Positions 56,587-64,000 of a stretch of 64,000 nucleotides of DNA are shown here, piece after piece (the first letter of the stretch is position 1; every line of letters begins with the position of its first letter). The translations under genes were made by a program, and so were the position numbers. A model generated the notes under the pieces. It was not told the DNA's origin. It made no database searches and saw only the letters and a program-made list of their open reading frames with translations. The DNA lies in the NCBI RefSeq assembly GCF_900114035.1, contig NZ_FORP01000007.1, positions 248,001 through 312,000 on the forward strand, written 5' to 3'. This DNA is from Amycolatopsis sacchari. GTDB lineage: Bacteria > Actinomycetota > Actinomycetes > Mycobacteriales > Pseudonocardiaceae.

Positions 56587-58368
56587 TCACGCCTTTTCGG
56601 CCGGCTTCACCGGTGGCTTGGCGTCGATGCCCGCCTCCTTGCGCTGCTGCGCGGTGATCGGCGCGGGCGCCCCGGTCAGCGGGTCGTAACCGCCGCCGGT
56701 CTTGGGGAACGCGATGACCTCGCGCAGCGACTCGGCCTTGGCCAGCAGCATCGTGATCCGGTCCCAGCCGAACGCGATCCCGCCGTGCGGCGGCGGGCCG
56801 AACTGGAAGGCGTCGAGCAGGAAGCCGAACTTCTCCTGCGCCTCCTCCTCGGACAGGCCCATCACCTCGAAGACGCGCTTCTGCACGTCGGCGCGGTGGA
56901 TACGGATGGAGCCGCCGCCGATCTCGTTGCCGTTGCAGACGATGTCGTAGGCGTAGGCCAGCGCGTTGCCCGGGTCCTGCTCGAACTTGTCGATCCACTC
57001 CGGGGTGGGCGAGGTGAACGCGTGGTGCACCGCGGTCCACTTGCCGGAGCCGACCGCGACGTCGTCGCCGATCTCCTCGACCGGTGCGAACAGCGGCGCG
57101 TCGACGACCCACACGAACGACCACTCGTCCTCGTCGATCAGCCCGAGGCGGTGGCCGATCTCGACCCGCGCGGCGCCGAGCAGGGCGCGGGCGCCGTTCG
57201 GCGTGCCGGCGGCGAAGAACACGCAGTCACCGGGGTTGGCGCCGACCTTCTCGGCCAGGCCCTCGCGCTCGGCCTCGGAGATGTTCTTCGCGACCGGGCC
57301 GGACAGCGTGCCGTCCTCGCCGATGAGCACGTACGCGAGGCCCTTCGCGCCGCGCTGCTTGGCCCACTCCTGCCACGCGTCGAGCTGGCGGCGCGGCTGG
57401 CTGCCGCCGCCCGGCATCACCACGGCACCCACGTAGGGGGCCTGGAACACGCGGAACGGCGTGTCGGCGAAGTACTCGGTGAGGTCGGTGAGTTCGAGGC
57501 CGAAGCGCAGGTCGGGCTTGTCCGTGCCGTAGCGGGCCATGGCGTCGGCGTAGGTCATGCGCGTGATCGGCCGGGGCACGTCGTGCCCGATCAGCTTCCA
57601 CAGCGCCGCGACGATGTCCTCGCCGACCTTGATCACGTCGTCCTGCTCGACGAAGCTCATCTCGATGTCGAGCTGGGTGAACTCGGGCTGCCGGTCGGCG
57701 CGGAAGTCCTCGTCGCGGTAGCAGCGGGCGATCTGGAAGTAGCGCTCCATGCCGCCGACCATCAGCAGCTGCTTGAACAGCTGGGGCGACTGCGGAAGGG
57801 CGTACCACGAGCCGGGCCTGAGCCGCGCCGGGACGACGAAGTCCCGCGCGCCCTCGGGCGTGGAGCGGGTCATCGTCGGGGTCTCGATCTCGACGAAGTT
57901 CTGCGCGTGCAGCACCTCGCGCGCGACGCGGTTGACCTCGCTGCGCAGGCGCAGGTTGAAGGCGGGGCCGCTGCGGCGCAGGTCCAGGTAGCGGTACTTG
58001 AGGCGCACCTCCTCGCCGACGTCCACGCGGTCGTCGATCGGGAAGGGCAGCACCGCCGACTCGGACAGCACGTCCAGCTCGGTGGCGAGCACCTCGATCG
58101 CGCCCGTGGCGATCTCGGCGTTCTCGTTGCCCTCGGGGCGGCGGGAGACCTCGCCGGTGACCTTGACGCAGTACTCGGAACGCAGCTGGTGCGCGCGCTC
58201 GGCCATCTCGCCCTCGCGGAAGACGACCTGGGCGACCCCGCTGGCGTCCCGCAGATCGATGAAGATCACCCCGCCGTGATCGCGCCGCCGGGCGACCCAC
58301 CCGGTGAGCGTGACGATCTGGCCGGCGTGCTCGGCACGCAGGGTGCCGGCGTCGTGGGTGCGAAGCAC
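56587..58368 (-). CDS. aspS: Aspartyl-tRNA synthetase
   Basis: The 593-aa class IIb synthetase has the OB-fold anticodon domain ([32 protein letters not shown]), motif 1 and 2 blocks ([51 protein letters not shown]), the bacterial GAD insertion, and motif 3 GIAFGWDRI. The start is GTG 58366-58368 with AAGGAG 10 nt upstream; the much longer frame upstream is C-rich non-coding DNA. No asparaginyl-tRNA synthetase is in the window, so indirect Asn-tRNA formation is possible. Confidence 0.97.
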   Translation of the reverse strand: MLRTHDAGTLRAEHAGQIVTLTGWVARRRDHGGVIFIDLRDASGVAQVVFREGEMAERAHQLRSEYCVKVTGEVSRRPEGNENAEIATGAIEVLATELDVLSESAVLPFPIDDRVDVGEEVRLKYRYLDLRRSGPAFNLRLRSEVNRVAREVLHAQNFVEIETPTMTRSTPEGARDFVVPARLRPGSWYALPQSPQLFKQLLMVGGMERYFQIARCYRDEDFRADRQPEFTQLDIEMSFVEQDDVIKVGEDIVAALWKLIGHDVPRPITRMTYADAMARYGTDKPDLRFGLELTDLTEYFADTPFRVFQAPYVGAVVMPGGGSQPRRQLDAWQEWAKQRGAKGLAYVLIGEDGTLSGPVAKNISEAEREGLAEKVGANPGDCVFFAAGTPNGARALLGAARVEIGHRLGLIDEDEWSFVWVVDAPLFAPVEEIGDDVAVGSGKWTAVHHAFTSPTPEWIDKFEQDPGNALAYAYDIVCNGNEIGGGSIRIHRADVQKRVFEVMGLSEEEAQEKFGFLLDAFQFGPPPHGGIAFGWDRITMLLAKAESLREVIAFPKTGGGYDPLTGAPAPITAQQRKEAGIDAKPPVKPAEKA

Positions 58369-58965
58369 TGCGGTTGCTCTCCTTGAAAAGGCACGGTGGC
58401 TAGCAGGGGATTTGCTGCCCGTCAAGGCTAACGAACGCACCCCGGGGCGGCGCGAGCAGGTTTCTCCTACCGGTTGGTGGGTGCGGGGTGGTGGCGCGGT
58501 GGGCGGGGGTGGCGCGGGGGCTGGCGTCTGCGGTGAGCGGGGGTGGCGCGGATGGCGCGCGGTGGCGCGGATGGCGCGCGGTGGCGCGGATGGCGCCGGG
58601 GGCGCGCGGGGTGTCGCGAGAGAGCGGGACGAGCGAGGCGCGAGTACGCGCGGGGTGGGACGGGACGGGCGCGGCAAGGCACGAGCACGCGCCGCGAGTG
58701 CGCACCGAGTGCTGGGCAGCGCGAGCGCACCGGGCCGTCGCGCAAGGCGGCGCAAGCGCGCAGGACGGGCCGAGTGCACACGGCGGCGCGAGCGAGCGGC
58801 GGCAGCTGGGCGGATGCTGGGCGAGCGCAGCGGACGGCTCGGCGGCGCGAGCGGTGCGAGCACGTGGGACTGGCGTGCAGTGGCGGCCAGGCGGCACGAG
58901 CGACCCGCCGCCCGCACAAAAACCTGACCCAGCGCCCGCGGAAAGCCCGCCACCGACCCCGGCCG
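58369..58965. other. Gene-free, G-skewed repetitive spacer (about 0.6 kb)
   Basis: No supported gene was found. The plus strand is G-rich (58501-58560 count 38 G and 13 C), full of short GCGCGG and GGCGCGA words, with three 19-bp tandem copies at 58542-58598. It lies downstream of the radical SAM gene and upstream of aspS, both minus strand. In that sense the transcript would be C-rich and G-poor. Long open frames here are Pro/Ala/Arg/Cys composition artefacts. Confidence 0.55.
58542..58598. repeat. 19-bp tandem repeat, three copies
   Basis: The unit GGTGGCGCGGATGGCGCGC occurs at 58542-58560 and 58561-58579, and again at 58580-58598 with changes in its last two bases. There are no spacers, so this is not a CRISPR array. 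It lies in the non-coding leader region of aspS. Confidence 0.85.
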
Positions 58966-59982
58966 TCACAGCAGCGTCATCTGCTCTGGGACCACCTCCG
59001 CTTCCCGGGGCGTGGGGATGCGGTGGGACGCCTCGCCGCGGTCGCGGGCGAAGCCGTGGCGACGGAGCAGTGGGCCGACCCTCGCGGCGAGGACCCGGCG
59101 GTAGCCCGCCGCCGCGTAGGAGCCTCTGCCGTAGATCTTCCGGTAGCCGTCCACCAGCTCCGGGTGTTCCCGCGCCAGCCACTGCGCGTACCACTCGCGC
59201 GCGCCCGGCCGCAGGTGCAGGGCGAGCACGGTCGCGCTCGTGGCTCCCGCTTCCGCGACCTCGGCCAGCAGCGCGTCCAGCTGCTCGGTCGAGTCCGTGA
59301 GGCCCGGCAGCACCGGCGCGATCATCACCCCGCACGGCAGCCCCGCGTCCCGCAGGCGGCGGACCAGCTCCAGGCGCGCCTGCGGGCTCGGGGTGCCCGG
59401 CTCGACGCGCCGCTGCAGCTCACGGTCCAGCAGCGCGATCGACACCCCGAGCCCCACCTCGACATCGCCCGCCACCGAGCGCAGCAGCGGGATGTCCCTG
59501 CTCATCGTGGTGCCCTTGGTCAGGATCGAGAACGGCGTACCCGACTCGGCGAACGCGCGGATGATGCCGGGCATCAGCCGGTACCGCCCCTCCGCCCGCT
59601 GGTACGGGTCGGTGTTGGTGCCCATCGCGACGTGCTCCCGCCGCCAGCTCGGCCGCTTCAGCTGCCGCGCCAGCACCTCCGGCGCGTTGATCTTGACCAC
59701 GACCTGCGTGTCGAAATCCCGCCCCGCGTCGAACTCCAGGTACGTGTGGGTGTTGCGCGCGAAGCAGTAGGCACACGCGTGACTGCAGCCGCGGTACGGG
59801 TTGACGGTCCAGCTGAACGGCACGGCCGACTGGCCGGGCACGCGGTTGAGCACCGAGCGCGCCCGCACCTCGTGGAACGTCACCCCCGCGAACTCCGGCG
59901 ACCGCACCGACCGCACGAGCCCGTCGAGCCCCAGCAGGGCCTGCTGCGGATCACTGTCCGCCCGTTGACTGTCCCACCTCAT
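58966..59982 (-). CDS. Radical SAM protein (Rv2578c family)
   Basis: This 338-aa protein has the [4Fe-4S] motif C66-x3-C70-x2-C73 (CSHACAYC) in NPYRGCSHACAYCFARNTHTYLEF. It belongs to the SplB-like group with FSILTKGTTMSRDIPLL and VSIALLDRELQRRVEPGTPSPQARLELVRRL. It resembles M. tuberculosis Rv2578c. The activity is unproven; the LexA box just upstream and the SplB relationship point to DNA damage. The start is ATG 59980-59982, only 8 bp from the box. Confidence 0.88.
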   Translation of the reverse strand: MRWDSQRADSDPQQALLGLDGLVRSVRSPEFAGVTFHEVRARSVLNRVPGQSAVPFSWTVNPYRGCSHACAYCFARNTHTYLEFDAGRDFDTQVVVKINAPEVLARQLKRPSWRREHVAMGTNTDPYQRAEGRYRLMPGIIRAFAESGTPFSILTKGTTMSRDIPLLRSVAGDVEVGLGVSIALLDRELQRRVEPGTPSPQARLELVRRLRDAGLPCGVMIAPVLPGLTDSTEQLDALLAEVAEAGATSATVLALHLRPGAREWYAQWLAREHPELVDGYRKIYGRGSYAAAGYRRVLAARVGPLLRRHGFARDRGEASHRIPTPREAEVVPEQMTLL

Positions 59983-59990
59983 ACCCTCAG

Positions 59991-60006
59991 TCGAACACGT
60001 GTTCGA
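59991..60006. promoter_or_regulatory. LexA (SOS) box upstream of the radical SAM gene
   Basis: TCGAACACGTGTTCGA is a perfect 16-bp palindrome and an exact match to the actinobacterial SOS box TCGAAC-N4-GTTCGA. It lies 8 bp before the start codon of the radical SAM gene, in the 38-bp gap after the lyase gene. Repression by LexA until DNA damage is the direct reading. Confidence 0.85.
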
Positions 60007-60020
60007 TCGACTGTCAACCC

Positions 60021-61079
60021 TCATCCGGCGCGCTTGACCAGCTCCCGCACCAGCTCGGCGACCTCGGCCGGGCTGAACTCCAGCGCGTTTTCCCCCACCG
60101 TGACCTCGAAACCGCACCTCGACAGGTCGGGCGAGGAGCGCACTCGGAGGAACAGCTGGATCCCCCGCTCCTCCACCATTCGCTCCCCCGCGAGCTGCGC
60201 CGCCGCGCGGGACACCGGCAGGTGGACGTGGAACAGCGGGGTCTGCGGCGGATCGGGGAACACGCGGGCGACGCCGTCGGCGTTCACGGCCGCCGCGATC
60301 GCCACGGCGTGGTCGCGGAACTCCGCCATCCGCGGGACCAGCCGGTCGAGCCCGGCGAGCGCGCCGAGCGCCAGCGGCCACGCGTCGGGGATCGCCCCGC
60401 CCAGCCGCCTCCGCCACACCCCGGCTTCGGCGACCACGTCCGCACCGCCCGCCAGCACCGCGCCGCGCGTGCCCTGGATCCCCTTGTACAGCGAGACGTA
60501 CACCGAATCGAACAGCCCGGCGATCTCGGCGAACGGGCGGCCGTAGAACGGCTGCGCCTCCCACAGCCTGGCGCCGTCGAGGTGGGCCGCCGCCCCACGT
60601 GCGCGGGCCAGCCGCACCTGCTCGGTCAGCTCGTCCCACTCCGGCAGCACCCCGCCGAGATCACGCTGCGGCAGCTCCCAGACGACGGCCGCGAGCGGCT
60701 CGGCCACCGCCGCGAGGTCGTCCGTGCGCAGCAGCTCGTTGCGGTCACCCGCCGGGTGGAACCGCAGCCCGTGCACGGCGTTGTAGCCCTGCAGCTCCCA
60801 CGCGTCCAGGTGCGACTGGGGGTGCGCGGCGAACGCGCGCCGCCCGCTGCGCTCGGCGTGCACGCGCAGCGCGGCCTGCTGAGCCATCGTGCCGCTCGGG
60901 AAGAACAGCGCGGCCTCGGCGCCCAGCAGCTCCGCGATCCGCTCCTCCAGGCGCGCCACCGGCTCCTCGGGCAGCGTGTCCTCGTCGACGAGTGCCGCCC
61001 ACTCGCGCAGCAGGGCCGCGGGCCTGCGGCGGATCGGGGCGTGCAGGGCGAGCGAACGGCGGATGCGGGTGGGGTCCAT
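60021..61079 (-). CDS. PLP-dependent beta-eliminating lyase / threonine aldolase family
   Basis: This 352-aa fold-type I PLP enzyme has FFPSGTMAQQAALRVHAERSG (phosphate side), HPQSHLDAWE, LPQRDLGGVLPEW, HLDGARLWEAQPF with D168, and the PLP lysine K199 in SVYVSLYKGIQGTRGAVLAG. These fit L-threonine aldolase-like lyases. It is divergent from the aldehyde dehydrogenase, with a 126-bp gap. Glycine plus acetaldehyde products would suit an aldehyde dehydrogenase neighbour, but that link is only suggestive. Confidence 0.88.
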   Translation of the reverse strand: MDPTRIRRSLALHAPIRRRPAALLREWAALVDEDTLPEEPVARLEERIAELLGAEAALFFPSGTMAQQAALRVHAERSGRRAFAAHPQSHLDAWELQGYNAVHGLRFHPAGDRNELLRTDDLAAVAEPLAAVVWELPQRDLGGVLPEWDELTEQVRLARARGAAAHLDGARLWEAQPFYGRPFAEIAGLFDSVYVSLYKGIQGTRGAVLAGGADVVAEAGVWRRRLGGAIPDAWPLALGALAGLDRLVPRMAEFRDHAVAIAAAVNADGVARVFPDPPQTPLFHVHLPVSRAAAQLAGERMVEERGIQLFLRVRSSPDLSRCGFEVTVGENALEFSPAEVAELVRELVKRAG

Positions 61080-61124
61080 ACCGCGATCCTGCCAGTGCCG
61101 TCCGACGGCTTTCGGTCTCCCGCT

Positions 61125-61144
61125 CAGTGGAAGGCCCACTGGGC
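61125..61144. promoter_or_regulatory. Candidate operator between lyase and aldehyde dehydrogenase
   Basis: CAGTGG (61125-61130) and CCACTG (61136-61141) form a dyad with 5-nt spacing. An overlapping palindrome GCCCACTGGGC lies at 61134-61144. It sits in the 126-bp divergent promoter region. No regulator gene is adjacent. Confidence 0.3.
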
Positions 61145-61205
61145 AGCGCCGCCCGCGGTTTCCCAGACTGTCCGCCGGACCGCACCCCCAGCCAGGAGAG
61201 ACGAC

Positions 61206-62666
61206 TTGAGCTTCCTCGACGACGAGAAGTGGACCGGCCGGATCTGGACCGGCAGCTGGACGCGCGCGGCCGGGGGTGACGCCCCCGTGGTCGAACCGGC
61301 CACCGGCGCCGAGCTGGGCCGCATCGGCGTCGCCACCCCCGAGGACCTGGCCGCGGCGGCCGCGCGGGCGGCGGTGGCGCAGCGAGAGTGGGCCGCGACG
61401 CCGTTCCAGGAACGCGCCGCGGTGCTGCGCCGCGCCGGGGACCTGTGGCGCAGGCACGCCGACGAGCTGCGGACCTGGCTGGTCCGCGAGGCCGGGAGCG
61501 TGCGCGGCAAGGCGGACTTCGAACTGCACGTCGCCGGGCAGGAGTGCTACGAGGCGGCGGCACTGCCCTCGCACTCGATGGGCGAGCTGCTGCCCAGCGA
61601 GGAGCCCCGGCTGAGCATGGTCCGGCGGGTGCCGGCGGGCGTGGTCGGGGTGATCTCGCCGTTCAACGCGCCGCTGATCCTGTCGATCCGCTCGGTGGCC
61701 CCCGCGCTCGCGCTGGGCAACGCCGTGATCCTCAAGCCGGACCCCCGTACCGCGGTGTGCGGCGGGGTGGCGCTGGCCCGCGTGTTCGAGGAGGCGGGGC
61801 TGCCCGCCGGGGTGCTGCAGGTCCTGCCCGGCGGCGCGGAGACGGGCGCGGCGCTGGTCACCGATCCGCACGTCCGGGTCATCTCGTTCACCGGGTCGAC
61901 GGCCGCCGGCCGGTCGGTCGGCGAGCTCGCGGGGCGGCACCTGAAGCGGGCGCACCTGGAGCTGGGCGGCAACTCGGCGCTGGTCGTGCTGGAGGACGCC
62001 GACCTGGAGGAGGCGATGAGCGCCGCCGCGTGGGGCTCGTTCTTCCACCAGGGCCAGATCTGCATGACGACCGGCAGGCACCTGGTGCACGCGTCGCTGT
62101 ACGACGAGTACGTCGAGCGGCTCGCGGCGAAGGCGGACTCACTGCGCGTGGGCGACCCGGCCACCGAGGACGTCGCGCTCGGCCCGATCATCGACGCCGG
62201 GCAGCGGGACAAGATCCACGCGCTGGTCACCGCCAGCGCCGACGCGGGCGCGAAGGTCGTGGCCGGGGGCACGTACGAGAACCTGTTCTACCGCGCCACC
62301 GTGCTCGCCGACGCGGGCCCGTCGGTGCCCGCCTACGAGCAGGAGGTGTTCGGCCCGGTCGCCCCGGTGACGAAGTTCTCCACTTTGGACGAAGCCGCGA
62401 AACTGGCCTCCGACAGCGAGTACGGGCTGTCGCTGGGCATCCTGACCGCGGACGTGCACCGCGGCCTGCGGCTGGCCGAGCGCATCCCGACGGGGATCGC
62501 GCACATCAACGACCAGACGGTGAACGACGAGGCGCTCGCCCCGTTCGGTGGCGTGGCCGCCTCGGGCACGGGCTCCCGCTTCGGCGGCCCGGCGGCGAAC
62601 ATCGAGGCGTTCACCGAGGCCCGCTGGATCACCGCCCGCGGTGACGTGGCGAGCTACCCGTTCTAG
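61206..62666 (+). CDS. Aldehyde dehydrogenase (benzaldehyde dehydrogenase type)
   Basis: This 486-aa NAD(P) enzyme has N154 in ISPFNAPLILSIRS, the cofactor loop FTGSTAAGRSVGELAG, the general base E252 in LELGGNSALVVLEDADL and the nucleophile C286 in FHQGQICMTTGRHLVH. EQEVFGPVAPVTKF and DQTVNDEALAPFGGVAASG are typical of the benzaldehyde/vanillin group. The start is TTG at 61206-61208, well placed after AGGAG; longer frames run through the lyase gene. The substrate class is inferred. Confidence 0.9.
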   Translation: MSFLDDEKWTGRIWTGSWTRAAGGDAPVVEPATGAELGRIGVATPEDLAAAAARAAVAQREWAATPFQERAAVLRRAGDLWRRHADELRTWLVREAGSVRGKADFELHVAGQECYEAAALPSHSMGELLPSEEPRLSMVRRVPAGVVGVISPFNAPLILSIRSVAPALALGNAVILKPDPRTAVCGGVALARVFEEAGLPAGVLQVLPGGAETGAALVTDPHVRVISFTGSTAAGRSVGELAGRHLKRAHLELGGNSALVVLEDADLEEAMSAAAWGSFFHQGQICMTTGRHLVHASLYDEYVERLAAKADSLRVGDPATEDVALGPIIDAGQRDKIHALVTASADAGAKVVAGGTYENLFYRATVLADAGPSVPAYEQEVFGPVAPVTKFSTLDEAAKLASDSEYGLSLGILTADVHRGLRLAERIPTGIAHINDQTVNDEALAPFGGVAASGTGSRFGGPAANIEAFTEARWITARGDVASYPF

Positions 62667-62684
62667 CCCAGCCGGCAACAGGTT

Positions 62685-64000
62685 CTAACCCACCAGGCGG
62701 TCGACGTAGCACCAGCGCCAGTCCTCGCCGGGCTCGTAGCTGCGGATCACCGGGTGGCCGGTTTCGTGGTAGTGCCGGGTGGCGTGGCGCCGCGGCGAGG
62801 AGTCGCAGCAGGCGACGTGGCCGCACGTCAGGCACAGCCGCAGGTGCACCCACGTCGTCCCCTCGCGCAGGCAGTCCTCGCAACCCTCCACAGTGGACTC
62901 CGCGTCGCCCGGGTCGGCGAGGTGGGCGCACTGGCCCGCGGTGTTCGCGGGGGTCCGCAGCTCGGCCGCGGTGGCGCGGGTGGGCTCGTCGTGGGGCTCC
63001 AGCATCGACTCCTCGATGTCGAGGGTGTCGAGCACGTGCCGCAGCACCTCGTCGTCGACCGTGCCGCGGTCGCGGGCCGTCAGCAGCACCTCACGCTCGG
63101 CCGCGAGCATCTCCGACCGCAGCCGCCGGTACGCCGCGCTCGGCGTCTCCTGCAGGCTGCTCGCGAACCCGAGCCGCTCCCACGCCGAATCCGACCGGTA
63201 GGCCTGCTTGTCCTCCAGGCGCGCGATGACGTCGGGCGGGTCGTCGTCGGTGCGGATCTCCTTGAGCCGCTCCAGCCCCGCCTGCGTCATGTCGTGCAGC
63301 AGCGCGGCCTGCTGCAGCGCGTCCTCGCCCGGATCGGGGGCGGGCAGGTCGAGGCGCCGCACGAGCCGCGGCAGCGTCGTGCCCTGCAGCGCCAGCGTCC
63401 CCGCCACGACGACGAACGCGGAGAGCACGAGCACCCCGCGTTCCGGGGTGTCGGCGGGCAGCACGAACGCGGCGGCCAGCGTGACCACCCCGCGCATCCC
63501 GGCCCACGCGATCGCGGCCGAAAACCGCCAGGGGTAGACCCAGGCGGGCAGCAGGTTGCGCGCCAGCGCCGAGGCGAACACCCACACGATGCGGCTGACG
63601 ATCGTCGCGGCGAGCACCGCCGCGCAGATGCCCACGATCGCCCACGCGGAGAGGCTGCTGTCGGCGACCTCGCCGAGGATGCGGCGCAGCTGCAGGCCGA
63701 TCAGCAGGAAGACCAGGTTCTCCAGCAGGAACTGCACGGTCCGCCAGTTGATGCGGCTCGCCAGCCGGGACGGGCCCGACAGCAGCCGCGGCGTCTGCTG
63801 CCCCAGCACGAGCCCGGAGACCACGACGGCGAGCACCCCGGAACCGTGGATCGCCTCGGCGGGCAGGTAGGCGACGAACGGCACGACGAACGACCAGGCG
63901 GTGTCGAGCACCGAGTCCAGCAGCCTCCGCCGCAGCAGGACCGCCGCCCAGCCGATGGCGAGCCCCACCGCGACGCCGCCGACCGCCGCGACGAGGAAGT
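62685..64000 (-). CDS. Na+/H+ antiporter (CPA1) with C-terminal UBP zinc finger, partial
   Basis: The gene runs off the right edge; 438 codons are visible and the N-terminal helices are missing. The membrane part (to about residue 220) contains VVVSGLVLGQQTPRLLS, FLLENLVFLLIGLQLRRIL, and IAWAGMRGVVTLAAAFVLP, the CPA1 RGVV block. A cytoplasmic helical region follows. The last 80 residues are a ZnF-UBP: CAHL...CEDCLREGTTWVHLRLCLTCGHVACCDSSPRRHATRHYHETGHPVIRSYEPGEDWRWCYVD. Its role on a bacterial antiporter is unknown. Confidence 0.9.
   Translation of the reverse strand, partial: FLVAAVGGVAVGLAIGWAAVLLRRRLLDSVLDTAWSFVVPFVAYLPAEAIHGSGVLAVVVSGLVLGQQTPRLLSGPSRLASRINWRTVQFLLENLVFLLIGLQLRRILGEVADSSLSAWAIVGICAAVLAATIVSRIVWVFASALARNLLPAWVYPWRFSAAIAWAGMRGVVTLAAAFVLPADTPERGVLVLSAFVVVAGTLALQGTTLPRLVRRLDLPAPDPGEDALQQAALLHDMTQAGLERLKEIRTDDDPPDVIARLEDKQAYRSDSAWERLGFASSLQETPSAAYRRLRSEMLAAEREVLLTARDRGTVDDEVLRHVLDTLDIEESMLEPHDEPTRATAAELRTPANTAGQCAHLADPGDAESTVEGCEDCLREGTTWVHLRLCLTCGHVACCDSSPRRHATRHYHETGHPVIRSYEPGEDWRWCYVDRLVG

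Noticed and set aside
58542-58598. Possible CRISPR-like repeats
   Set aside because: Direct copies without spacers, only 19 bp, and no cas genes in the window.
58369-58953. Upstream extension of aspS by about 195 residues
   Set aside because: The frame is a composition artefact in a repeat-rich region; the AspRS family starts at the OB-fold just after the GTG at 58368, which has an AAGGAG upstream.

Overview
The window is very GC-rich (about 70-75% by eye) and comes from an actinobacterium, most likely a Pseudonocardiaceae member of Amycolatopsis type. The evidence is a BldD regulator beside pyrR, a mycobacterial-type integration host factor (mihF), a type 2 PyrF, an actinobacterial PriA without helicase motifs, a DasR-type dre operator, an actinobacterial LexA box, and many GTG starts with 4-nt start/stop overlaps. 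No tRNA, rRNA, CRISPR array, prophage or insertion sequence was found.

Most genes lie on the minus strand and form the long conserved actinobacterial housekeeping locus. In transcription order (right to left) it runs: aspS, DUF389 protein, APH-like kinase, SGNH hydrolase, rarA, (oxidoreductase), DUF948 protein, DUF6167-like protein, alaS, ruvX, mltG, aroE (58.4-44.9 kb); prepilin peptidase, aroC-aroK-aroB-aroQ (34.9-30.9 kb); pepP-efp-nusB (27.6-25.5 kb); pyrR-pyrB-pyrC-bPH protein-carA-carB-pyrF (24.7-16.0 kb); mihF-gmk-rpoZ-coaBC-metK-priA (15.9-10.1 kb); fmt-rsmB-flavoprotein-rpe (9.0-5.5 kb); ribE-ribBA-ribH-PH protein-SDR (5.5-1.8 kb). bldD faces pyrR divergently. The locus supplies pyrimidines, riboflavin, chorismate, CoA, SAM, GMP/GDP and several translation and replication factors.

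Accessory genes interrupt this frame. The largest block (about 34.9-44.8 kb, between aroE and the prepilin peptidase) holds a SigL-like ECF sigma factor with its zinc-type anti-sigma factor and a 4-TM protein, a divergent Tat/lipoprotein Rieske protein, a GlcNAc-type PTS (IIA, IIB, IIC) with a DasR-like GntR regulator, a serine beta-lactamase-like hydrolase, a secreted trypsin, a 2-hydroxyacid dehydrogenase, a methyltransferase and a shortened GrpB protein. Smaller insertions are a lower-GC membrane protein gene between priA and fmt, a GH43-like lipoprotein and a GNAT-VOC fusion near 28-30.6 kb, and an oxidoreductase between rarA and the DUF948 gene. The right end carries a LexA-box radical SAM gene, a PLP lyase, an aldehyde dehydrogenase and a partial Na+/H+ antiporter with a UBP zinc finger. 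The left end carries a partial exonuclease III and a divergent TetR/F420-type reductase pair.

Regulatory sites could be read directly in several places: a mirror-image pair of SigL-type promoters (TGAACC-N16-CGTG on both strands) between the sigma operon and the Rieske gene; a PyrR-binding hairpin covering the pyrR Shine-Dalgarno; a BldD box before bldD; a dre site between the PTS transcription units; a LexA box before the radical SAM gene; and nested dyads before the TetR gene. Three long spacers (30.6, 34.9-36.0 and 58.4-59.0 kb) are C-rich and G-poor in the sense of the surrounding genes and may be Rho-termination regions.
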